NCBI GenBank assembly: GCA_937995995.1
Contig: CALKIP010000327.1
Span: forward strand, 1-21,164
Reading direction: 5' to 3'
DNA from: an uncultured bacterium
GTDB taxonomy: Bacteria > Gemmatimonadota > Gemmatimonadetes > Longimicrobiales > RSA9
DNA: 21,164 bases
Each line of letters begins with the position of its first letter. The stretch's first letter is position 1. The notes beneath the pieces are model-generated. The model was not told where the DNA came from. It made no database searches and saw only the letters and a list, made by a program, of their open reading frames with translations. A program made the position numbers and the translations under genes. Below are positions 7,504 through 15,471 of the stretch, piece by piece.

Positions 7504-10500
7504 TCGACGGCGCCGGGTGAGCCAGGTACGTGCCCGTGGGGCGGCGAGGCCGGGGATCGGGAAGCGGAGCCGGACACGGGTTCCGCCGCCGGGGTTCTCG
7601 AGCCATTCGATCGAGCCGCCGATCTCCTCGGCACGCCGTCGCATGCCCGCGAGTCCTCTGCCGCGGCGCGTGGTGTCGGGCGCATCCGGTTCCAGTCCGA
7701 CGCCATCGTCGCTGACGGCGAGCTGCCACCAGCCGCGGTGGCGCGTCCATGTGAGTGTGACGTTGCGGGCGCCGCTGTGGCGGGCGGCGTTGTGGAGCGC
7801 CTCGAGCCCGATCAGGAGGACGTTGCGGCGGAGCGGGAGCGGAAGCTCGGCGGCCGGCCACTCACGCGGGGCGTGCATCCTGAAGTCGACGTCTTCGCCG
7901 GCGAAGAGGCGATCGCCGTGCTCGGCCAGGTGGGTGGCGAGTTCCTCGAGCGTCGCGGTACGCGGGTCGAGGGACCAGACGATGTCCGCGAGTGCGCTGC
8001 CGAGCTCGGCGGCGGTCGCCGCGATCTCTTCGGCGATCCTGTTACGCTGCGCCTCGTCGACCCGGCCGGTGGGGAGCAGCCCGGCCAGGATGCCGATGCT
8101 GCCGAGTCCGGAGCCGAGCTCGTCGTGCAGGTCCATGGCGATACGGGTGCGCTGCCGCTCGAGCCCGACGAGGTAGGCCGTCCTTGCGTGGTACGCTCCC
8201 CAGAGCACGAGCCCGGCCAATGCGGCGAAGAGCGCGAGTGCCCACGGAGTCCGGTACCAGGGGGGGAGGACGCGGAACTCGAACCGGGCCGATTCGGCCG
8301 ACCAGGTGCGCCCGTCCAGCGATGCACGGACCTCGGCCTGGTAGCGGCCTGCCGGGAGGTCGACCCAGCGGAACGACGGCTGGCCCAGAGTGCCGACCCA
8401 GGGGGCATCCGGGGAGAGGCGTACCTGGTAGCGCACCCGCCCCGGCTCCCGGAACGAGAGTGCGGCGAAGCGCAGCTCGAGGCGGTTGCGGTCGGCCGGG
8501 AGCTCGAGGGCCCCGGTGAGTGCGAGGGGGATCGGCTCATCATCGACCCGTGCGTCCATCAGCAGGACACGTGGCGGGTCGAGGGAGAGATGCCGGGCCT
8601 CGGGCGGGACGTGCACGAGGCCGACCGAAGTCGTGATCCAGAGCGTGCCGTCGTCGTCCTCGACCAGGTCTGCGCCTCTTCCGGCGGGGAGCCCGTTGCC
8701 CGGCCCGGGCGCCTCGAGCACCTCCCACCCCTCGGGCCCGCCCGGACGCACGCGTTGGAGGATCCCCTGCCCGGCGATCCAGATGCCGCCGGAGGGCGAG
8801 GGCACGAGTGCGAAGACATCGCGCGTCGCCAGACGGGCGTTGGCGGGGAGAGGGCGCCACCCGTCGGCGCCGCGTGCGAGGACGCCCGCATGCCGGGTCG
8901 CGAGCCAGAGCGTGCCATCGTCGAGCTCGAGCAGCGAGGTGGCGGCGCCCGCTTCGGGGAGTGCATCGCACGCCCAATCGACGGCTGGGAGGCCGGTTGC
9001 GGGGTCGGACGTCGAACGGCCCGTGCCGGCGGTCTGCGACTCGCCGGCGGTGGACGGTTCGCGGGCCACGGATCGATCGCCGGTATAGGACGGCTCACCG
9101 GCCGTAGGTCGCCCACCGGCGAGGCGCGCTGCGTCACCCGCAGCGGTACGAATCGTTTCCCGAACGTGTGCCGCGGTGGTGTGGCAGGCCCGTGTGCCAT
9201 CAGCGATCCAGAGCCGCCCGGCGCGGTCCTCGAGCACGGCCTCGACGCGGCTCGCGCCGATGGGCAGCGCTTCGACCGGGTGCAGCGTACCGCCGCCGGC
9301 ATCGGCGAGGAAGAGGCCGTGGGGCGTCCCGATCCAGATCGCCGGGTCGGACGCGGCCGCACAGGAGAGGAACTCCGTCCGGACCGGCACGCGCCCGACG
9401 ATCTGCTCGCCGCGGACCCTGAAGACGGCGCCTTCGGTGGAAAGCCAGACGGTGCCGAGAGGGTCCACACACGGTCGGTCCCTGCTCTCGAGTTCGGTGA
9501 GGGTCGAGGCGCCGAGTCCCGTCTCCGTCCGCCGAATGCGCGCAGTGCCCTGCCAGCTCGTGACCCAGAGGACATCGCCCGAGCGGGCGACGAAGCGCGT
9601 GTGACGTCCCGGCAGCCCACCGCCTTCGTGCCAGATCGTCGTCTCCGGCTCCGGGAACTGGAAGAGCGCGGCAAAGCCGCCCATCCAGAGGCTTCCCTCG
9701 TGATCGACCAGGAGCGGGCCGCCCGAGTCGAGACCGTCCTGCGAGCCGATGATCTGTGGCGGTCGGCCCTCGCGTAGAGCGACGAGATAGCGGTCCAGTG
9801 CGACCCAGATCGTTCCCTTCCGCTCGATGATGGAGATCGGCCGGCCGTCCGGGAGGTCGCCGGCCGCACGTGAAGCGATCTCGCGGCTCCCTCTCTCCGT
9901 CAGCTCGACGACCCGCGAATCGTGGGTCAGCACGAGGAGGCGGCCGTCCGGCGTCGAGGCGACGCCGTAGAGCCACGTGTCGAACCGCTTGCGAGGACTC
10001 GCCCCCGGAGTGTCGAGCTGCCAGAGTCCGGCGTCGGTCAGGACGAGGAGTCCGCCGGCCGCATCGCGGAGCACACGGCGCACTCTCTCGCCGGCGAACG
10101 TCGCACCGTCCAGCTCCGTCCAGCCGTCGCCATCGTAGCGCGCCAGGGCGCTGTCGCCGACCACGCTCCAGAGCCGGCCGTCCGCATCGTAGGCCAGCGT
10201 TCGGACGTAGGGCGACCAACCGCCGTGCGGCGGCGGGAGGCGCACCGTTCCGCCGGGCGTCACCTCGAAGATCTCGCCGGACATGACCTGGACCGCGAGA
10301 CGTCCGTCGGCGGAGGCTGCGAGCTGGGCGACGGCGCTCGTGACCCGGTCGGGCGCCCAACGGCGGAACTCGACGCCGTCGAAGCGATAGAGGCCGCCCA
10401 GCGTCCCGATCCAGAGCGTGCCCTCCGGATCCGTGACGAGGGCCTGGACCGGCGGGACCTCGAGCCCGTGGTCGGCGGCGAAACGTCGGACCAGCCGCTC

Positions 10501-10587
10501 CTGGGCAGGGGCTTCGGCGATCTGGACGGCGCAGAGGAGGGCCAAACAGAGCAGCGATGCTCGAAGGCCTGACCCGGGGCGGGGCAT
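7501..10587 (-). CDS. Two-component-regulator-propeller sensor histidine kinase
   Basis: 1028 residues from ATG 10587, chosen because it starts directly before a signal peptide (ASLLCLALLCAVQIAEAPAQ). In-frame starts up to GTG 10824 would add 79 Arg-rich residues; none has a clear Shine-Dalgarno. Residues about 30-640 form a large periplasmic Reg_prop-type propeller with repeats such as DPEGTLWIGTLGGLYRF and DHEGSLWMGGFAALFQF. A Y_Y_Y-type beta domain follows at about 660-760 (LELRFAALSF, GRYQAEVRASLDG). One transmembrane helix at about 765-785 (TPWALALFAALAGLVLW) leads to a HisKA_3 helix with H821 in AMDLHDELGSGLGS, then a HATPase_c domain with N933 in ALHNAARHSG, DDGVGL and RGRGLAGM. It senses an extracytoplasmic ligand and should phosphorylate the NarL-type regulator downstream. 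In this architecture ligands are often carbohydrates, but nothing here identifies one. A hexapeptide-repeat insertion interrupts the propeller. Confidence 0.93.
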   Translation of the reverse strand: MPRPGSGLRASLLCLALLCAVQIAEAPAQERLVRRFAADHGLEVPPVQALVTDPEGTLWIGTLGGLYRFDGVEFRRWAPDRVTSAVAQLAASADGRLAVQVMSGEIFEVTPGGTVRLPPPHGGWSPYVRTLAYDADGRLWSVVGDSALARYDGDGWTELDGATFAGERVRRVLRDAAGGLLVLTDAGLWQLDTPGASPRKRFDTWLYGVASTPDGRLLVLTHDSRVVELTERGSREIASRAAGDLPDGRPISIIERKGTIWVALDRYLVALREGRPPQIIGSQDGLDSGGPLLVDHEGSLWMGGFAALFQFPEPETTIWHEGGGLPGRHTRFVARSGDVLWVTSWQGTARIRRTETGLGASTLTELESRDRPCVDPLGTVWLSTEGAVFRVRGEQIVGRVPVRTEFLSCAAASDPAIWIGTPHGLFLADAGGGTLHPVEALPIGASRVEAVLEDRAGRLWIADGTRACHTTAAHVRETIRTAAGDAARLAGGRPTAGEPSYTGDRSVAREPSTAGESQTAGTGRSTSDPATGLPAVDWACDALPEAGAATSLLELDDGTLWLATRHAGVLARGADGWRPLPANARLATRDVFALVPSPSGGIWIAGQGILQRVRPGGPEGWEVLEAPGPGNGLPAGRGADLVEDDDGTLWITTSVGLVHVPPEARHLSLDPPRVLLMDARVDDEPIPLALTGALELPADRNRLELRFAALSFREPGRVRYQVRLSPDAPWVGTLGQPSFRWVDLPAGRYQAEVRASLDGRTWSAESARFEFRVLPPWYRTPWALALFAALAGLVLWGAYHARTAYLVGLERQRTRIAMDLHDELGSGLGSIGILAGLLPTGRVDEAQRNRIAEEIAATAAELGSALADIVWSLDPRTATLEELATHLAEHGDRLFAGEDVDFRMHAPREWPAAELPLPLRRNVLLIGLEALHNAARHSGARNVTLTWTRHRGWWQLAVSDDGVGLEPDAPDTTRRGRGLAGMRRRAEEIGGSIEWLENPGGGTRVRLRFPIPGLAAPRARTWLTRRRR
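9017..9124 (-). repeat. Imperfect 18-bp tandem repeat inside the histidine kinase gene
   Basis: About six 18-bp units, each centred on a CGCCGG or ACCGGC core, encode degenerate hexapeptides TAGEPS, YTGDRS, VAREPS and TAGESQ within the propeller. The stretch is polar and low in complexity, unlike the surrounding blades, and looks like an inserted flexible loop that grew by slippage. Confidence 0.6.
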
Positions 10588-10867
10588 GGGCCGGCCTGGA
10601 CGCGGGTGCGTGGGCTTCCAGGCGCTCGCCCCACGGGAGCGGGAAGAATCACCTGCATCCCGTGCGAGTCGCGTACGGGCGAAACGTTCCCGGGTGGGCC
10701 GAACGCGAGCGGTCCGGCGTTGGAGCGGCTCTATCGGCATGGCGTCGTTTCTGGTGATCAGGATGATTCGGTTGCGACAGGAGAGGCAGTAGGGGAGAAT
10801 GGTGCACCTGCTTCGGTGACCCACTACAGTACTTCAATGCCATTCGGGAGAAAAGGTCTACACCATC

Positions 10868-11350
10868 ATGGTCAACGACGACGATCTGAAACACCTGCGC
10901 CGCTGCATCGAACTCGCGGCCCAGGCGCTGGAGGATGGCGACGAGCCGTTCGGCTCCGTTCTCGTCGGTGCGGACGGGACGGTCCTGGCCGAGGACCGCA
11001 ACCGCATCGTCTCCACCGGCGATCCGACGCGCCACCCGGAATTCGAGCTGGCGCGCTGGGCGGCGACGAGGCTGACCCCCGAGGAGCGAGCGGCGGCGAC
11101 CGTCTACACCTCGGGCGAGCACTGCCCGATGTGCTCCGCAGCCCACGGGTGGGTCGGGTTGGGTCGCATCGTCTACGTGGCCTCTTCGGCCCAGCTCACC
11201 GAATGGCTCGAGGAGTTGGGAGTACCGCCGTCGCGGGTGCGGCCTCTGCCGGTCCGCGAGGTCGCCCCAGGCGTGAGGATTGAGGGCCCTGTCCCGGCGC
11301 TCGTGGAGGAGATCCGGGCGCTGCACCGTCGCGCGCACGGTTCGGTGTGA
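10868..11350 (+). CDS. Nucleoside deaminase (cytidine/deoxycytidylate deaminase superfamily)
   Basis: 160 residues from ATG 10868; the ribosome site is weak (AAAAGG about 11 bases upstream). Zinc site: H56-P57-E58 in TRHPEFELARWA and C86-P-M-C89 in TSGEHCPMC, which supply the ligands and the catalytic Glu for hydrolytic deamination. The usual tRNA adenosine deaminase and guanine deaminase motif is H-A-E, so H-P-E marks a distinct subgroup of free base or nucleoside deaminases; the substrate cannot be read from sequence. It is divergent from the histidine kinase and 10 bases upstream of a histidine phosphatase on the same strand, so the two are probably cotranscribed. A loose match to TTGCGA-17-GAGAAT at 10772-10800 could be its promoter, but support is weak. 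Confidence 0.9.
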   Translation: MVNDDDLKHLRRCIELAAQALEDGDEPFGSVLVGADGTVLAEDRNRIVSTGDPTRHPEFELARWAATRLTPEERAAATVYTSGEHCPMCSAAHGWVGLGRIVYVASSAQLTEWLEELGVPPSRVRPLPVREVAPGVRIEGPVPALVEEIRALHRRAHGSV

Positions 11351-11360
11351 AGCCGGGTCC

Positions 11361-11909
11361 ATGGCGAACCGTATCTATCTGATCCGACACTGCTCGGCGG
11401 TCGGGCAGGAGCCGCTCGCGGAGCTCACGGCCGCGGGCGTCGAGCAGGCCGGCCGCCTCGCGGAATTCCTCGCCTCCGAGCCGATCGACCACATCTCTTC
11501 GAGTCCGTACCGGCGAGCCGTCGCCACCATCCAGCCATTGGCCGAGCGGCTGGGGCGGGAGATCCAGGTGGACCACCGGCTACGTGAGCGGGTGCTCGCC
11601 GCGGAGAGCCACGACGACTGGATGGACCGACTCGAGGCGTCGTTCCGCGACCTGGAGCTGAGACTGCCGGGCGGCGAGTCCTCGCGGGAGGCGATGGCAC
11701 GGGGCGTCGCGGTGGTCGAGGAGCTGCTCGGCAAGCCGGGCGAGTGCGCCGTCGTGGTCACGCACGGCAACCTGATGGCGCTGATCCTGACGCACTTCGC
11801 CGAGGACTTCGGCTTCGAGGGGTGGAGGGGGCTGGGCAACCCGGACGTGTACGAGCTGATGGCTCCAGCCGGTGGGCGAGAGGGCACGGTGCGGCGGGTC
11901 TGGGCGTGA
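11361..11909 (+). CDS. Histidine phosphatase family protein (phosphoglycerate mutase-like)
   Basis: 182 residues from ATG 11361, ten bases after the deaminase stop. An in-frame start at 11280 would overlap the deaminase and add 27 Arg-rich residues. Catalytic features are the phospho-accepting H10 in YLIRHCSAVG (RHC in place of the common RHG), the Arg pair in SSPYRRA at 51-52, E76 and H135 in VVVTHGNLMA. At this size it is a small single-domain branch-2 type enzyme such as SixA, CobC or GpmB-like phosphatases. The pairing with a deaminase suggests nucleotide or small phosphoester metabolism, but the substrate is not determined. Confidence 0.9.
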   Translation: MANRIYLIRHCSAVGQEPLAELTAAGVEQAGRLAEFLASEPIDHISSSPYRRAVATIQPLAERLGREIQVDHRLRERVLAAESHDDWMDRLEASFRDLELRLPGGESSREAMARGVAVVEELLGKPGECAVVVTHGNLMALILTHFAEDFGFEGWRGLGNPDVYELMAPAGGREGTVRRVWA

Positions 11910-11959
11910 CGGCGCTCAGCTTGGCCGTTTCGTTCTCTGAGGCCCTCCTCACGCGCACA

Positions 11960-12001
11960 GATCACGGCGACGAGCCATCGAGATGGCTCGTCGCCGTGAT
12001 C
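11960..12001. terminator. Perfect 20-bp stem hairpin between convergent genes
   Basis: Arms 11960-11979 and 11982-12001 are exact reverse complements (GATCACGGCGACGAGCCATC and its complement). It lies 50 bases after the histidine phosphatase stop and 9 bases beyond the stop of the facing membrane protein gene, the same arrangement as the 2745-2797 hairpin. No T-tract follows. Confidence 0.7.
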
Positions 12002-12010
12002 CGGGCACGC

Positions 12011-12433
12011 TCATCTGCTGAACAGCCGCCGTGTCTCGGAGTGGAGCAGCACCCAGAAGGTGTAGATCGCCAGCGCCGTGCCCCACGGGAACTTGAAGAG
12101 GTTGAGCACGCCGAGGATCAGGGCGAGGATGCGCGCCCAGTTCTTGTGGGCCAGGAGTCCGATTCCGGCGAGGAGGTTGGGGATGCTGGTCACCAGGATC
12201 AGGAACCCGACGATCGTGCCCAGCACGCCGCCGATGATCGGCAGGCTCGGCTCGCCGGAGAGTCCTCCCAGGAGGCCGATGCTGGCGATCAGGCCGAACA
12301 TGGCCATGGCGATGAGGAGGTCCAGTGCGCCGAGCACGATCTGGAGCCAGCCGAGAATGGTGACGTGGATTCGCAATTGGGCTTTTGGGTTCGGGTCGAG
12401 GATGGGGGGCGCTCGCCGCGCGCTGAACTTCAA
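12011..12433 (-). CDS. Small four-helix membrane protein, function unknown
   Basis: 140 residues if translation starts at TTG 12433. Hydrophobic segments at about 25-48 (VTILGWLQIVLGALDLLIAM), 60-85, 85-97 and 103-125 suggest four membrane helices with a cytoplasmic Arg-rich tail (HSETRRLFSR). No conserved catalytic motif is seen and I recognise no named family. The start is uncertain: no good Shine-Dalgarno precedes the TTG, and an internal TTG at about residue 20 is possible. It stands alone, ending at the hairpin shared with the histidine phosphatase gene. Confidence 0.7.
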   Translation of the reverse strand: MKFSARRAPPILDPNPKAQLRIHVTILGWLQIVLGALDLLIAMAMFGLIASIGLLGGLSGEPSLPIIGGVLGTIVGFLILVTSIPNLLAGIGLLAHKNWARILALILGVLNLFKFPWGTALAIYTFWVLLHSETRRLFSR

Positions 12434-12544
12434 AGCTACGAAACGGGAGCGGTCCGCGAAACGGTGCCGTGGCCAGGCAGGTGCTACGGCACGTCGATGC
12501 AGTGCGGGTGGTGTAGGACCCGTCTCGGCGGGCCGGACCTCGCC

Positions 12545-13297
12545 TCAGTGCGCCAGCTCTCGCAACGCGCGCGAGCGGCTGCGGCTCGCGAGGATGTGGG
12601 CGCCGCCGCGCATGCGAACCAGAAGACGGTTCGCGTCGTACGGCTCGAAGGCCTCGACGTGATCCAGGTTCACGATGTGGGAGCGGTGCACGCGGATGAA
12701 GCGGGCCGGGTCGACGCTCTCCTCGACGGCCTGGAGCGTGACGCGAAGAGCGAAGCGCCGGCCGTCGACGTGTGCGATCACGTAGTCGTCCTGCGCCTCG
12801 AAGCGTTCGACGGCGGCGAGGGTGAGGGGCACGATGCTGCCGCGGTCGCGTACGAAGATCCGCCCCAGCGGAGTGCCGCCAAGGGTGGCGCGTGCGCGCT
12901 CAAGAGAGGGGGGCACATCATTCGCGGCGAGGGTGCGGAGCGCGCGCTCGACGGCGTCCCTGAAGCGTTCGCGCCCGAAGGGTTTGAGGAGGTAGTCGAC
13001 CGCGGCCAGCTCGAAGGCTTCGACGGCGTAGCGATCGTATGCAGTGGTGAAGATGACCACCGGCTGGTGGCGGATGCGCTGGAGCACGCCGAGGCCGTCG
13101 AGGCCGGGCATCTCGACGTCGAGGAAGACAATGTCCGGGCGCAGCTCGTCGATAGCCAGCGCCGCCGCCTCACCGTTCTCGGCTTCGCCCACGATCTCGA
13201 CGAGTGGCACTGCGGTGACGAGATCGCGCAGCTTGCGGCGCGCGAGAGGCTCGTCGTCGGCGGTCAGCGCAGTCGGTTTCGGGGTCGTGGTCACCAT
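12545..13297 (-). CDS. LytTR-family response regulator
   Basis: 250 residues from ATG 13297. The start overlaps the stop of the upstream LytS-type kinase (ATGGTGA), indicating translational coupling. Receiver domain at about 8-125 with D14/D15, phospho-acceptor D60 in VFLDVEMPGLDG, T84 in FTTAYD and K105 in LLKPF. A LytTR DNA-binding domain at about 145-245 has IFVRDRGSIVPL, DYVIAHVDGRRF and FIRVHRSHIVNLDHV. Such regulators bind two direct repeats upstream of target genes. As the last gene of the receptor-TPR-kinase-regulator series, it probably controls that series or a linked uptake function (inference). Confidence 0.94.
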   Translation of the reverse strand: MVTTTPKPTALTADDEPLARRKLRDLVTAVPLVEIVGEAENGEAAALAIDELRPDIVFLDVEMPGLDGLGVLQRIRHQPVVIFTTAYDRYAVEAFELAAVDYLLKPFGRERFRDAVERALRTLAANDVPPSLERARATLGGTPLGRIFVRDRGSIVPLTLAAVERFEAQDDYVIAHVDGRRFALRVTLQAVEESVDPARFIRVHRSHIVNLDHVEAFEPYDANRLLVRMRGGAHILASRSRSRALRELAH

Positions 13298-14445
13298 GCG
13301 CGTTCCTTTCTGGGCACCCTATCTTCCCCAAGCACGTTCTCCCGGGCCGTGTTCCGGTCTTCGACCGAGATCATTCCGTTCGAGGGCGGCGACTCCCTTC
13401 GAGGCAGAACCGCCGGAAGCGAGACGGCGACGTGAAAGCCGGCATCGGGCGCAGTCGTGATCTCGAGGTCGGCCCGGCCGGCGTAGCGTGTCTCGAGCTG
13501 GCGACGCAGGACGCGCAGCCCGAGGCCGTCCGCGTGGTCGAGTGCAGCCGATGGTGCGCCGAGGCCGTCGTCGCGAACCTCAAGGACGAGGCGCTCGCCC
13601 TCCAGGCGGGCGGCGACTTCGACGGCGCCGCGCCCGGCCCGTGGCGCGAGGCCGTGTCGGATGGCGTTCTCGACGAGCGGCTGGAGGAGGAACGGCGGGA
13701 CGGCGGCGTCGAGTGCCGTGTCGTCGACCTCGAACCGGGCGCACAGCCGATCGCCGAATCGGAGCGTCTCGAGCTCGAGGTAGTTGCGGGCAAAGGCGAG
13801 CTCGTCACGGAAGCGGACGACGTCGTGCTCGCCATGGTCGAGTGCATAGCGGAGCAGTTCGCCGAGCCTGTCGAGGGCCTCCTCTGCCACCTCCGGTTCG
13901 TGGCGCACCAGCGTGCCGAGTGAATGCAGAGAGTTGAAGAGGAAGTGCGGGTTGAGCTGCGCACGCAGTGCACGGAGCTGGGCCTGTGCCGCGATGGCCT
14001 CCGCATGCGCGGCCGCGACCTCGCGGCCGCGTAGCTCCCGCTGCGTGCGGATGAGGTACGAGATGCCGGCAATGAGCGCGTAGATCCACGCGCCGCTGAC
14101 GACCTGCCACGCGCCGGCCTGGCGGGCCACGTAGCGTCCCACCTCCGGCCCGGCCACGAGCCAGATCCAGGCGATTTGGGCACCACTCCAGAGCAAGGCG
14201 TACATGCCGGCCAGCGCCAGGTGCGTCGAGAAGAAGACGGCCCGGTTCATCCCGACCGGCAGGCGCCCGGTCAGGTGCCAGACGACGACACCGCCGAGCG
14301 CCGCGATGCTCATGCTGACGAACGCCGAAAGGAGCGCGTAGCTGAAGGTCGTTTCGCCCTGTGCCGTCAGCGCGAACGCGTAGACCACCGTGAACGGGAT
14401 CCACGCCGCCGCGTAGAGCAGCCACCCTCGCGCAGATGTACTCAC
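13291..14445 (-). CDS. LytS/YehU-type sensor histidine kinase (His_kinase family)
   Basis: 384 residues if started at GTG 14445, which has GGAGGTGAG immediately upstream. An in-frame ATG at 14580 would add 45 Pro/Ser/Gln-rich residues and overlap the TPR gene stop by 14 bases. Four hydrophobic segments occupy about residues 5-130 (WLLYAAAWIPFTVVYAFAL, LLSAFVSMSIAALGGVVVW and two more). A short coiled linker leads to the His_kinase motif with H167 in AQLNPHFLFNSLHSLGTL, then a HATPase_c domain with N260 in LVENAIRHGL, DDGLGA and GLGLRVLRRQLE. Its partner is the overlapping LytTR regulator. Lacking a large periplasmic domain, it probably senses a membrane signal or a partner protein, perhaps through the adjacent TPR protein or receptor (inference). 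Confidence 0.92.
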   Translation of the reverse strand: MSTSARGWLLYAAAWIPFTVVYAFALTAQGETTFSYALLSAFVSMSIAALGGVVVWHLTGRLPVGMNRAVFFSTHLALAGMYALLWSGAQIAWIWLVAGPEVGRYVARQAGAWQVVSGAWIYALIAGISYLIRTQRELRGREVAAAHAEAIAAQAQLRALRAQLNPHFLFNSLHSLGTLVRHEPEVAEEALDRLGELLRYALDHGEHDVVRFRDELAFARNYLELETLRFGDRLCARFEVDDTALDAAVPPFLLQPLVENAIRHGLAPRAGRGAVEVAARLEGERLVLEVRDDGLGAPSAALDHADGLGLRVLRRQLETRYAGRADLEITTAPDAGFHVAVSLPAVLPRRESPPSNGMISVEDRNTARENVLGEDRVPRKERAW

Positions 14446-14566
14446 CTCACCTCCGGTGGGTTGTGGCGGTATGGAACTGCCCGGCGTGCTTCCGGTCAGT
14501 TTGCCGGGTGGCCGAGTGTCGGGTTGGCTGTGCTGGCTGCGTTGACTGGGCGGCCGCGGTGCTGCC

Positions 14567-15391
14567 TCAGTGGCCGCCATCGAGTGCGGGAAGCAGCGTC
14601 TCCTGGATCCACGGGTTTCCCGGCTGGTATTCGAGTGCTTTCACGTACGCCGCCCGCGCCTCGTCGACTCGCCCCTGCCGCTGGAGTACCTGACCGAGCC
14701 AGAGCCACGCCTCGCCGCGCCCCCAGGCCGGCGCGGGTGGCGCCGGCGCATCGGTCTCGAAGAGCTCGATGGCCCTGCGGATCTCCGACTCCGCCTTCTC
14801 GAGCCCGCCGCCGAACACCTTCGGTCTGAAGATGGCGCTCATCCCACTCAGGAGCCAGATTCTCGGGTTTTCGGGCGCGGCCTCAAGCGCCTGGTCGAAC
14901 AGGCGGCCGGATCGCGGGCCCATGGTCATGCCACGAATCATCGGGCTGCTGGCGATCCGCTGCCCGAGCACAGAGGCCAGGATCGCTCGGGTCTCCGGGT
15001 ACGCACCAAGGTCGTTGGCCCGCTCGAGCACCTCCTGCGCCCGCTCCAGGATCGGATCCACATCCTTTTCGGCCCATACGTACTGCCGGAGCGCTGCTTC
15101 ACGATAGAGGGCGTAGCCCTGATAGTGGAGCAGGTCGGGGTGGTCGGGCCAGCGCGTGAGCGCCCGCTCGAGCATCGCCCGCACGTGGCCCAGCCGATCG
15201 AGATCGGCACGGGCGTGGGCCGTCTCGATCTCGATGCGGGCCGAGTCGGCCCAGCGTGCAGGGCCGGAGAGAAGGGTGGCCTCGGCGTCCGGGGCGGAGG
15301 CGGCCACGGACTGAGCCGCCGCGTTCGCGGTCAATGCCAGCGCGAGTGCGCCGTGGAGGATGCCGATTCGAAGAAGGGGCCGGGTGTGCAT
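14567..15391 (-). CDS. Exported TPR-repeat protein
   Basis: 274 residues from ATG 15391, chosen because GGAG lies 7 bases upstream and a signal peptide follows directly (LLRIGILHGALALALTANAAAQ, cleavage near residue 28). An upstream in-frame ATG at 15418 would add nine residues. The mature part is all-helical with TPR-like units at about 65-110 (ALTRWPDHPDLLHYQGYALY), 150-205 (QALEAAPENPRIWLLSGMSA, KVFGGGLEKAESEIRRAIEL) and 225-265 (WLWLGQVLQRQGRVDEARAA). It is predicted periplasmic and suited to protein-protein contact. It lies between the TonB-dependent receptor and the LytS-type kinase on the same strand, which suggests a bridging or assembly role; this is inference from context only. Confidence 0.88.
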   Translation of the reverse strand: MHTRPLLRIGILHGALALALTANAAAQSVAASAPDAEATLLSGPARWADSARIEIETAHARADLDRLGHVRAMLERALTRWPDHPDLLHYQGYALYREAALRQYVWAEKDVDPILERAQEVLERANDLGAYPETRAILASVLGQRIASSPMIRGMTMGPRSGRLFDQALEAAPENPRIWLLSGMSAIFRPKVFGGGLEKAESEIRRAIELFETDAPAPPAPAWGRGEAWLWLGQVLQRQGRVDEARAAYVKALEYQPGNPWIQETLLPALDGGH

Positions 15392-15471
15392 GGAGCCGCT
15401 CCAGAAGAAGGTGAGCATTCGGACATCGGGGAGCCGGGCGCATTTACGCGAAAGGCGTGGTTCACGCCGAT

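Noticed and set aside
6982..9777. 931-codon plus-strand open frame opposite the response regulator and histidine kinase
   Set aside because: It is antisense to two genes with complete catalytic motifs and its Gly/Glu/Arg-rich composition is a shadow of GC-rich codon use.
12465..12496. 7-bp inverted repeat GTGCCGT/ACGGCAC between the small membrane protein and the LytTR gene
   Set aside because: Short arms and a 15-base loop in GC-rich DNA; too weak to call a terminator.
12478..12500. AGGTGCTAC upstream of the small membrane protein as a fourth copy of the palindromic motif
   Set aside because: Only one half matches and the spacing to the preceding GGCA differs, so it is likely chance.
11744..13435. 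563-codon plus-strand frame over the membrane protein and LytTR regulator
   Set aside because: Antisense to recognisable genes, crosses the strong hairpin at 11960-12001, and its translation has no fold-like pattern.
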